A DNA stretch of 64,000 bases from RI-153 sp963721725 (GTDB lineage: Bacteria > Chloroflexota > Anaerolineae > Caldilineales > Caldilineaceae): NCBI GenBank assembly GCA_963721725.1, contig CAVRLX010000019.1, forward strand, positions 209,359 through 273,358, given 5' to 3'. A program made the position numbers and the translations under genes. Under the pieces are notes generated by a model. That model saw only the letters and a list, made by a program, of their open reading frames with translations, was not told the origin of the DNA and made no database searches. Below are positions 55,301 to 62,917 of the stretch, piece by piece; within the stretch, counting starts at the first letter, position 1, and each line of letters opens with the position of its first letter.

Positions 55301-55366
55301 AGTGAGGTCTATCACAAGTTGGCGGGCGAAGGGCAGTCACTTGTGAACTATAAGATCCCTCGATAG
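52301..55366 (+). CDS. hsdR: Type I restriction endonuclease subunit HsdR, frameshifted
   Basis: It starts at ATG 52301 (MSTFPSNRHGEAAFESVIEA), 20 bases inside the HEPN gene. The nuclease domain has HPARSLDITLSLNGIPIATL followed by ELKNPMTGQ (D...ELK). After a frame change near 53000 come the helicase motifs: Walker A EHSAGSGKSNTIGWLAHRL, SVIVITDRRVLDQQL, TLQKFPF, DEAH in FAVIIDEAHSSQSGETAMDL. After another change near 53780 come MVVTGSRLEAVRYKQSF, VLLVAEKYQTGFDQPLLHTM and AVQTLSRLNRTHP. The C-terminus to TAG 55366 is uninterrupted. HsdR translocates DNA and cuts at a distance from unmethylated sites. Three to four frame changes are needed over about 1020 residues. Confidence 0.85.
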
Positions 55367-55823
55367 CAAGAAGGGCTGAGGTCATCAGCGGGCAGGTCGA
55401 AATACAGGCCCCATTAGCCCAAGGCAGCCCATTCCTCAACACGCTGGCAACGTGGAGATTGTGTCTGACGTCAAAGCAGCCTTTCTTGGCAAGGTACTGG
55501 CCTTCATGGACATTGACCTTGAGTGCCATCGTTCCCCCAGCAGGACTAAAGCCAAAGTCAGCGGCAGCAATTGCCAGGGTTGCGAGTCCGAGTATGATTT
55601 TGGTGCGAAATGTGTTCTTTGCGGTTTCCTCTTTTCTGAAATAGTTTCTGTTTCGCTAAGGCGATTCCAAAGAATAAACGGTGCGGCCAAAGTCCCCGGC
55701 CCTTGTGCATACGTATTTTCGTGGAATCGCCTACTGCACAACCGCAGTTTAGGCCAGTCGGCGTCGCAGAACCGTTTCACCTCTGTTGGTTACGTTTGGA
55801 AGCCGTTTGACTCCCATAGTTGA
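55367..55823. other. Intergenic region after hsdR, no recognised gene
   Basis: Frames of about 100-120 codons exist on both strands but none has a recognisable domain or a good ribosome-binding site. The minus-strand frame at 55640-55440 begins with a hydrophobic stretch (KIILGLATLAIAAADFGFSP) followed by KVNVHEGQYLAKKGCFDVRH, which could be an exported-protein remnant. One inverted repeat is present (55660-55731). No copy of the tRNA-Lys 3' end was found here. Confidence 0.4.
55660..55731. repeat. GGCGATTCC-type inverted repeat
   Basis: GGCGATTCCA (55660-55669) is inverted at 55722-55731 (TGGAATCGCC). The left arm with its flank GGCGATTCCAAAGAAT recurs as GGCGATTCCGAAGAAT at about 17257-17272 after otsB. 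Confidence 0.5.
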
Positions 55824-57182
55824 CTACAAGAGTCGTACTTGAATCTCGCTCCACTTGACGCTGCCATTGCGACCATAGAGGAAAAGATGCCCGCCGTGCT
55901 GTTCAGGGCAGCGGTTAATCAGGCAGCGGCGGTTGTCAATGCAGAGGTCGATCATGCCATCCTTCACCACAATTTCCACGTCAAAAATGCCGTCTAGCCC
56001 GGTTACGCCATAGATCGCAGCGTCGTGCAACCGCACCCGCTGCTCGCGTGGGTGAAAACAAAGCTCGTAGCCCGTGGTGTAATCCTCGGTGGCACCCAAA
56101 AAGAGACCGAATTCGCCACTTGTGGTCTGGGCATCGACGCGCAGCCGTATATAGAAATCGGAGGGAATGTCTGCCAGCCTGGCAACGGCCAATCCTTCCT
56201 CCGATTTTAACTGTACCTCGGTTTGATTGCTCTGAACTTCTCCAATCACGGGCGCTGCTGAAAAATCTACGGGCGCACCCTCGTCGGGTACCATCTCGGT
56301 AGGGAACTTTGTTCCCAGTGTACCATCCTCGTGTTGCACCAATTCACGGAAAATTGTGTGGCCGCCCCACTGCCGTCGCCCGTTGTCCTTGTTGCCTTCG
56401 CGTGTGCCCACCCAGGCTACGCCGATGCGGCGGTTGTCGTGGAAGGGGGCTGTTTTCATGACACTAGCCCAAGCCCCATCAAAGGTATCGACGTCTGGAC
56501 GCAGCCAGGGGCCAAAGGGTGAACGGGAAAAGCGATAGTGGGCAACCAGCGAATGACTAAAGATCAGATAATACCAGCCATTCCAGAAGAAATAGTCTGG
56601 GCATTCCGGCGCGCCGGGCAAGCCGGGCATCAAAAAAGGATCTTGCAGTTCCCACTGTTGCAGATCTGTTGAGACAAGGTGGGCCAGACATCCGCCATGC
56701 TTTGCTACCGGGTAGGGGGAACGGGAAGCGGTGACCAGCATGTGAAAACGCGCTGTCCCTTCGTCATAAAAGACAAACGGATCGCGGTAATCGACGGGAT
56801 TATAGCCCTGTGGAGGCCAGGCCAGATTGGGCTGTGTCTTCTGAAAATCAATACCGTCGTTGCTCACCGCCAGACTTAGGTGCTGGGTCCAATCGCGTTC
56901 TCGTGTGGCATAGAAAGCGTAATACGTTCCCTCATGATAGAAGGTAGAGCCAGTACAAATGGAGCCTTCCCCTGCCTCTGTGATGGGAATTACCAGCCCA
57001 TGCTGCTCCCAGCGCACAAGATCCCTGGACGTCGCCAATGCCCATTGGTGTCCGCCCAGCCCCCCCAGTGCCGTATGATGTCCTTCATCAAGGAGATAGT
57101 AAAGGTAAAACGTGCCATCATAGAAAAATGGCATACAGTCACCAATAAACTGCGCAGGATCTGACGGTTTGAAATACTGCAT
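55824..57182 (-). CDS. GH32-like glycosidase (beta-fructofuranosidase family)
   Basis: A 452-residue protein starting at ATG 57182 (AAAGGA upstream) and reading MQYFKPSDPAQFIGDCMPFF. The five-blade propeller motifs of clan GH-J are seen in modified form: FIGDCMPFFYDGTFYLYYLL in place of WMNDPNG (the Asp is present), YRDPFVFYDEG for the RDP motif, and APECPDYFFWNG for the EC motif with the acid/base Glu. A C-terminal beta-sandwich (from residue 330) ends in DGIFDVEIVVKDGMIDLCID and RRCLINRCPEQHGGHLFLYG. It probably cleaves a fructoside or a related furanoside inside the cell. It is divergent from lacI and shares a palindromic operator, so the regulator likely controls it. Confidence 0.75.
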   Translation of the reverse strand: MQYFKPSDPAQFIGDCMPFFYDGTFYLYYLLDEGHHTALGGLGGHQWALATSRDLVRWEQHGLVIPITEAGEGSICTGSTFYHEGTYYAFYATRERDWTQHLSLAVSNDGIDFQKTQPNLAWPPQGYNPVDYRDPFVFYDEGTARFHMLVTASRSPYPVAKHGGCLAHLVSTDLQQWELQDPFLMPGLPGAPECPDYFFWNGWYYLIFSHSLVAHYRFSRSPFGPWLRPDVDTFDGAWASVMKTAPFHDNRRIGVAWVGTREGNKDNGRRQWGGHTIFRELVQHEDGTLGTKFPTEMVPDEGAPVDFSAAPVIGEVQSNQTEVQLKSEEGLAVARLADIPSDFYIRLRVDAQTTSGEFGLFLGATEDYTTGYELCFHPREQRVRLHDAAIYGVTGLDGIFDVEIVVKDGMIDLCIDNRRCLINRCPEQHGGHLFLYGRNGSVKWSEIQVRLL

Positions 57183-57242
57183 GGGATTTCCTTTTGACAT
57201 TAAAAATTAACATTGAAAACTTTTGAGATTGAAAATCAGTAA

Positions 57243-57271
57243 TTGACATGCGATAATTTGGATGCTATATT
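57243..57271 (+). promoter_or_regulatory. lacI-family gene promoter
   Basis: TTGACA (57243-57248) and TATATT (57266-57271) are 17 bases apart. The operator begins at the end of the -10, so a bound repressor would block initiation. Confidence 0.6.
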
Positions 57272-57301
57272 ACTAATACGTATTACAAATACGTATTAGT
57301 A
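57271..57301. promoter_or_regulatory. Double palindromic operator of the LacI-family regulator
   Basis: TACTAATACGTATT (57271-57284) is mirrored perfectly by AATACGTATTAGTA (57288-57301) around ACA. Each arm contains the 10-bp palindrome AATACGTATT, so two adjacent dyads form one larger dyad. It lies between the divergent GH32-like and lacI genes. Confidence 0.65.
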
Positions 57302-57328
57302 TACTCTCATACCCCTACAAAAATTGCA

Positions 57329-58360
57329 ATGTCTGACAAAACCGATGGTCGCCCGGTCACTATGAATGATGTGGCAAAACGGGCAGGCGTGTCACAAACC
57401 ACTGTCTCGTTTGTGATCAACGAGAACAGAGCGGTCAGCCTCTCGGATGAAACACACGAGCGCGTCTGGCAAGCGGTGGCCGAACTGGGCTATCGTCCCA
57501 ACGCGGCCGCGCAAAGTCTGCGCCGCAGCCGCACCGATCTGATTGGCTTTGTCACCGACTACATTGCCACCTCGCCCCACGCTGGGCTAATCTTTAAGGG
57601 CGCACAAGATGTAGCGTGGGCCAGCCAGAAAATTCTGTTGCTGGTCAACACCGAAGACAATCTGGAACTAGAACATGCCGCCGTGGAAATGATGTTGGAT
57701 CGTCAGGTTGAGGGGATTATCTACGGGACAATGTACCATCGGATGGTGCAGCCGCCTGCCCACATTGCCGAGGTCCCGGCTGTACTGCTGGACTGTTTTG
57801 ACGAAAAACGGGCTTTCCCCTCTGTCGTGCCGGACGAGGTGCAAGGGGGACGTACAGCGGCCCAATGTCTGATCCAGGCCGGGCACCGCCGGATTGGGTT
57901 TGTCAACAGCCAAAGCCCTGTTCCTGCGGCGATTGGCCGTCTGCAAGGCTATCAACAGGCATTGGCTGCGGCTGGGATCGCCTTTGACCAGGCACTGCTG
58001 TGTGCTGGCGTCAGCGATGCAGCCGATGGCTATCGTTGTGCCATGGATTTAATGATGCAGCCAGATCCGCCTACGGCGCTCTTTTGTTTCAATGACCGCA
58101 TGGCAATGGGCGCCTATGATGCGCTGCGCAAACTGGGCAAGCGCATCCCCGACGACGTGGCTGTAATAGGGTTCGATAACCAGGAGTTAATCGCCGCCCA
58201 CCTGCACCCTGGCCTGTCTACGGTCCAGCTTCCCCACTACGAGATGGGCCGGTGGGCCGTGCAAAAGTTATTGGCAGAGATAGAGGGAGCTGACAAAGAC
58301 GGACGCCCGCCTGTCCAATACTTAATGGAATGTCCCTATGTGCCGCGTGCATCGATTTAG
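57329..58360 (+). CDS. LacI family transcriptional regulator
   Basis: A 343-residue protein. Residues 10-60 hold the helix-turn-helix and hinge (VTMNDVAKRAGVSQTTVSFV, then LGYRPNAAAQSLRRSRT); the rest is the periplasmic-binding-like sensor (FVTDYIATSPHAGLIFKGAQ, ALFCFNDRMAMGAYDALRKL, DVAVIGFDNQELIAAHLHPG). The sensed ligand is unknown but is likely a sugar from the GH32-like enzyme or the ABC transporter. Its own promoter overlaps the operator, implying autoregulation. Confidence 0.9.
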   Translation: MSDKTDGRPVTMNDVAKRAGVSQTTVSFVINENRAVSLSDETHERVWQAVAELGYRPNAAAQSLRRSRTDLIGFVTDYIATSPHAGLIFKGAQDVAWASQKILLLVNTEDNLELEHAAVEMMLDRQVEGIIYGTMYHRMVQPPAHIAEVPAVLLDCFDEKRAFPSVVPDEVQGGRTAAQCLIQAGHRRIGFVNSQSPVPAAIGRLQGYQQALAAAGIAFDQALLCAGVSDAADGYRCAMDLMMQPDPPTALFCFNDRMAMGAYDALRKLGKRIPDDVAVIGFDNQELIAAHLHPGLSTVQLPHYEMGRWAVQKLLAEIEGADKDGRPPVQYLMECPYVPRASI

Positions 58361-58540
58361 CGAGCGCAGCGGTTGACCACGTTATGGTTGTTGTCGTTTT
58401 TTACATTTTGGTGCTCCTTTGGCCCCACCATAGGCGCGCCGAAATTTTGTATCAAGGGTGGTATTTTAGCCCACCTTTCTCACCGCTGCCTGCCACACGC
58501 CTGATCCAGTCGGGCTGGCAAACCACACAAGGAGAAACTG

Positions 58541-60632
58541 ATGAGTCGCAGAGGAAGAAGTCCCCGTTGGTTGATGATGGTGTCATCACTGCTGCTATTG
58601 TTCACGCTGCTATTGGCTGCCTGTGGCGGGGATGCTGAACCTGCCGCGGCACCAGCAGCCCGCCGAAGCCACCGCGACATCCGCCCCGGCCGCCGCAGCG
58701 GAAGCTACGACGGCCCCGGCCGCTGTAGAAGCCTCGACGGTCCCCGCCGAAGCTGCCCCAGAAGGCCGCATTGTCGTCAATACCCAGAAGTACGATCCAC
58801 CCGCCAGTTATAACGAAGTTCCCTTCCTCGCCGAGCAAGTCGCCGCGGGCGAACTGCCCCCGATTGAAGAACGCGTTCCGGCTGAGCCGTTCGTGGTGGG
58901 ACCAGGCGTGCTCAACTCTGAAGAGTTTCTGGATTGGGAAGTAGGCAACTACGGGGGAACCCTGCGCACGCCCAACCTGAACGGCACGGTGCATGAGCTG
59001 GCCCTGGCCCTGGGCACAACCATCCTGCGCGCGCCAGATCAAAGCACAACCGATCCGCTGCCGGCAATTGTGAGCAGCTATGAGATCAGCGAAGATTACA
59101 CGGAATATACGCTGACCATCCGCGAAGGGCTGAAATGGTCCGACGGCGAACCCGTTACCACGGAAGATGTGCGCATGACCTGGGAACTGTACAATGACCC
59201 ACGCATTAACCCCAACTTCCCCGTCAAGGCCCGTGCCCAGGGCAGCGGCAGCGGTACGCCTGGCGAGCTGACCATCATTGACGACATGACCTTCACCATC
59301 TCCTTCGATAAGCCCTATGGTCAATTCCTGGCCGAGCTTTCTTCGTGGATTCCCGATTACACGCTGCTCTTCCGGCCTGCCCACTTCATCAAGCAGTTCC
59401 ATGCCGACTACACCGACATGGCCGAGATTCAGCCGATTTTGGATGAGCTTGAAGTCGATACTTGGGAAAATCTGGTGATCCTCAAGGACATGCCCCACTG
59501 GGAATTCATGCGCGAACATGCGGTGGGCGTGCCCACCCTGGCCCCGTGGATTGCCGAAGAGGTTACCACCTCCAAGATCACGATGGTGCGCAACCCCTAT
59601 TATTGGAAGGTTGACACGGCTGGCAATCAACTGCCCTATGTGGATCGTGTGGTGGCTGAGGTTTCCAACGAACTCCAGGCCATCATTTTGAAAGCCGCTG
59701 CCGGTGAATATGATGTGGTCACGTCCTATGCGCAATTGAAAGAGATGCCTCTCTATCGGGAAAATGCCGAGCGTTCCAATCTTGGCGTTATTTTGCACGG
59801 CTCCATCAACAACCCGCCGATTCTCTTCCTGAACCACGATTTCGACTATGAGACCGAAAGCAGCGTCTGGCAGCAGTTGGTCTCGGATCCGCGCTTTGGC
59901 AGTGCCCTTGCCAGCGCAATCGACAAAGAAGATATTAACCAAAATCTCTACTTTGGTCTCTACACGCTGGATGGCTTCACCAAAGAGAATTTTGATGCCG
60001 ACAAGGCCAACCAGCTTCTCGACGAACTGGGGATGACCGAAGTTGATGCCGACGGCTTCCGCACTGATCCCAACGGCGACCGCTTTGAGTTGATCATCAC
60101 CACGGCGCAGATCTCTCCCGACTTCTTGGGGTTGGGTGAACTCTTGAAGGTCTACTTCGAGAATGTAGGCATTCGCACCACGCTGGACGTAATCGGCAAT
60201 GACCTCTTCAATCAGCGCATGGATGGCAATGAATTGATGGCGACCATCCATTGGAGCGATGAACCCATCTGGGGACCGGGCATTTCCGAAGATTATCTGC
60301 CAGGGGCCAAAGGTCGGTGGGCACCCATGTCGGCACGCTACTTCAACACGAATGGCGAATCAGGCCGCAAACCCCCAGCCTATCTCCAGGAATTCTTCGA
60401 TCTGCACGTGGCGCGCAAGGCCGTTCCCCCTGGCACAGCCGAAGGTCAGGCCCGCTATGCAGCGATGGTCGAATGGTTTGCGAACCACTACGCCACCATC
60501 TGGCCCGTGGGCCGCATGACCGTGCCGACTGTCTACAATGCCGACCTGGGCAACGTGGTGAAGGAAGGCTACACCGATGACCGGGCACTGGATTACGGTA
60601 TGGAACAGCTCTTCTTCAAAACGCCGCAGTAA
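58541..60632 (+). CDS. ABC transporter substrate-binding lipoprotein (family 5), one frameshift
   Basis: The start ATG 58541 has AAGGAG 7 bases upstream. A lipoprotein signal (LLLLFTLLLAACGG, C28) is followed by an Ala/Pro/Thr linker in which the frame changes near 58655. The mature part is a solute-binding protein of the Opp/Dpp type: YGGTLRTPNLNGTVHELALA, YTEYTLTIREGLKWSDGEPV, ITMVRNPYYWKVDTAGNQLP, VDRVVAEVSNELQAIILKAA. The joined length is about 697 residues. Family 5 proteins carry peptides or, in Thermotogota and Chloroflexota, oligosaccharides. The neighbouring LacI regulator and glycosidase suggest a sugar ligand. Confidence 0.85.
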
Positions 60633-60657
60633 CAGGGCATAGTCACGCGATTCTAAA

Positions 60658-60688
60658 CCCCTGCCAGGTTTCGGAAACCTGGCAGGGG
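60658..60688. repeat. REP-like palindrome, family A copy 3
   Basis: CCCCTGCCAGGTTTC (60658-60672) is mirrored by GAAACCTGGCAGGGG (60674-60688) around one G. It lies between the binding-protein and permease genes and could reduce read-through or stabilise the upstream mRNA. Confidence 0.7.
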
Positions 60689-60730
60689 CAAGAAGTTCAT
60701 CTCTCTCAGAGTTGAAGCAAGGAAACTGCA

Positions 60731-61730
60731 ATGACAGCCTTCATTGTGCGCCGCTTGGTGCTCATCATCCCCCTTCTCTTCTTAATCTCGATCATCTCCT
60801 TTGTGGTGATCATTTTGCCGCCAGGCAGCTACGTGGAAACCTATGTGCGCAACTTAGAAGCCACCGGCTACACCATGGATCAGGGCCAGATTGATGCGCT
60901 CTACCGGCAATATGGCCTGGATAAGCATCCGGTAGTTCAGTATGGCATCTGGGTTGGCAATTTTCTCTTTAAGGGAGAAATGGGGCGCTCGTTTATCTAT
61001 CAGCGACCTGTGCGCGAGGTCATCCTCGAACGGCTGCCTATGTCCATGACAATTACCTTTGTTTCCCTGCTTCTCACCTGGATTTTGGCAATTCCAATTG
61101 GGATCTATTCGGCGTTGCGGCAATATTCGCTGGGCGACTACGCAGCGACCATTGTCGGCTTCGTTGGATTGGCATTGCCCAACTTTCTGCTGGCGTTGGC
61201 GCTGGCCTATTGGGTTTTTGCCAGCACAGGGCGCGCCATTCACCGGGCTGTTCTCTGTTGAATTTAGGGACGCAGCTTGGTCCTCGGCCAAGTTTCTCAA
61301 CATGCTGAGCAACATCTGGCTGCCCATTCTCGTGATTACCACGGCGGGCATGGCCTCGCTAATTCGGGTTCTGCGCGCCACATTGTTGGACGAAAAGAAC
61401 AAACAGTATGTGATCACCGCGCGGGCCAAAGGCTTGAAAGAGCGCACCCTGATCATGAAATATCCTGTGCGGGTGGCAATCAACCCGCTGATTAGCACAA
61501 TCGGCTGGACATTGCCCTTCATCGTCAGCGGCGAAATCATTGTCTCGCAAACGCTGGGGCTGGAAACGTTGGGGCCGGTGCTGTTGGCTGGCGCGCTGGC
61601 CCAGGATATGTACCTGGTGGGCAGCATTGTCATGATCCTGAGTATGCTGACAGTGATCGGGACCCTGGTTTCAGACATTTTGCTGGCCTGGCTAGATCCG
61701 CGCATTCGCTTTGATAGGGCTAAGGTGTAA
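60731..61730 (+). CDS. ABC transporter permease (DppB/OppB type), one frameshift
   Basis: It starts at ATG 60731: MTAFIVRRLVLIIPLLFLIS, FVVIILPPGSYVETYV, then MSMTITFVSLLLTWILAIPI. The frame changes near 61235 and continues WSSAKFLNMLSNIWLPILVI, with the EAA-loop TARAKGLKERTLIMKYPVRV that contacts the ATPase. Six membrane helices are expected. The joined length is about 333 residues. It pairs with the following permease to form the channel. Confidence 0.85.
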
Positions 61731-61737
61731 CCAAACT

Positions 61738-62913
61738 ATGCGTGTGAAGACACAGGACTCATTGTTATCCAGAGTGATTACAGGCTATACCCAACAACGG
61801 CAGGCGCGGGCACAGCGGCTTCAGGAGCGGCTTTACTATGCCTCGCAACGTGAGCTGGTCTGGCATGCCTTCAAAAAGCACAAACTGGCGCTGGTGGCGC
61901 TCTATTTACTGATTGTGCTCTATGCGCTCTCGATCTTTGCCGATTTTTTTGCGCCCTTTGGGCCGTTGGCTCGATTCAAAGATTTTAACGATGCACCGCC
62001 CACAGGCATCCACATCATCAGCGAAGAACATGGCCTGACCCGTCCCTTTATCTATGAGACAGTGCGCAAGCTGGACACGGCCACATTCAAATATGTCTAC
62101 GATCAGGACAAGAGCACAGAGCATATTATTCGCTTTTTCGTGCCCACCATGCCCTATAAACTGTTGGGATTCATCCCTATGGATGTGAAATTTTTCGGGC
62201 TGGAGGATCCCGACGTTCCGCTGATCATCTTCGGCTCGGATCGCCTGGGCCGCGATCTTTTCTCCAGAATTCTCTACGCCGGGCGCATCTCGCTCTTTAT
62301 TGGCTTTGGCGGTGTCATTTTCACCTTCATTTTAGGCACCATCCTGGGCGGCATTTCCGGCTACTTTGGCGGCGTGGTGGACGAGGCCATTCAGCGGGTG
62401 ATTGAAGTGCTGATCAGCGTGCCCGATATCCCGATCTGGATTGCACTGTCGGCAGCGCTGCCCAGAGATCGGGGCACGATCAACATCTACTTTGCGATTA
62501 CCCTGATTCTGGCCGTGCGGGGCTGGACGGGCTGGCGCGTGCTGGTGCGCGGCAAGATCATCAGCCTGCGCACCGAAGAATTCGCGCTGGCGGCCAAAGC
62601 AGCCGGGGCCAGTGATACGCGCATTATCTTTCGCCACCTCCTGCCCGCTTTCACCAGCTATCTGATTGTCTTCATCACCCTGGCGATTCCGGGCATGATC
62701 CTGGGCGAGACGGCCCTCAGCTTTTTGGGGCTGGGCATTCGCCCGCCCGCGGTGAGTTGGGGCACGCTGTTACAAGACGCCCAAAACATCACGGCGCTGG
62801 CGAACTTTCCCTGGCTGCTGATTCCCGCCATCTTTGTTGTGCTCGCCATTCTGCTTTTTAACTTTGTCGGTGATGGTCTGCACGACACCGCTGATCCCTA
62901 CTCTTCGAGGTAA
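61738..62913 (+). CDS. ABC transporter permease (DppC/OppC type)
   Basis: A 391-residue protein beginning at ATG 61738, 7 bases after the previous stop. It has the OppC N-terminal extension (ELVWHAFKKHKLALVALYLL), a large external loop of about 130 residues, FGSDRLGRDLFSRILYAGRI, and the EAA-loop LAAKAAGASDTRIIFRHLLP. ETALSFLGLGIRPPAVSWGT is the usual C-terminal segment. The enlarged loop between helices 1 and 2 is unusual and may suit the binding protein. Confidence 0.9.
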   Translation: MRVKTQDSLLSRVITGYTQQRQARAQRLQERLYYASQRELVWHAFKKHKLALVALYLLIVLYALSIFADFFAPFGPLARFKDFNDAPPTGIHIISEEHGLTRPFIYETVRKLDTATFKYVYDQDKSTEHIIRFFVPTMPYKLLGFIPMDVKFFGLEDPDVPLIIFGSDRLGRDLFSRILYAGRISLFIGFGGVIFTFILGTILGGISGYFGGVVDEAIQRVIEVLISVPDIPIWIALSAALPRDRGTINIYFAITLILAVRGWTGWRVLVRGKIISLRTEEFALAAKAAGASDTRIIFRHLLPAFTSYLIVFITLAIPGMILGETALSFLGLGIRPPAVSWGTLLQDAQNITALANFPWLLIPAIFVVLAILLFNFVGDGLHDTADPYSSR

Positions 62914-62917
62914 GGTT

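Noticed and set aside
55452..55823. 123-codon plus-strand frame with several cysteines after hsdR
   Set aside because: CQGCESEYDFGAKCVLCGF looks like a zinc ribbon at first sight, but there is no ribosome-binding site, the flanks are not protein-like and the region holds a repeat; not supported.
47218..57300. Integrative element bounded by a duplicated tRNA-Lys end
   Set aside because: No second copy of the tRNA 3' end and no integrase seen.
58602..60251. 549-codon minus-strand frame opposite the binding-protein gene
   Set aside because: Antisense shadow; the plus strand has signal peptide, lipobox and family 5 motifs.
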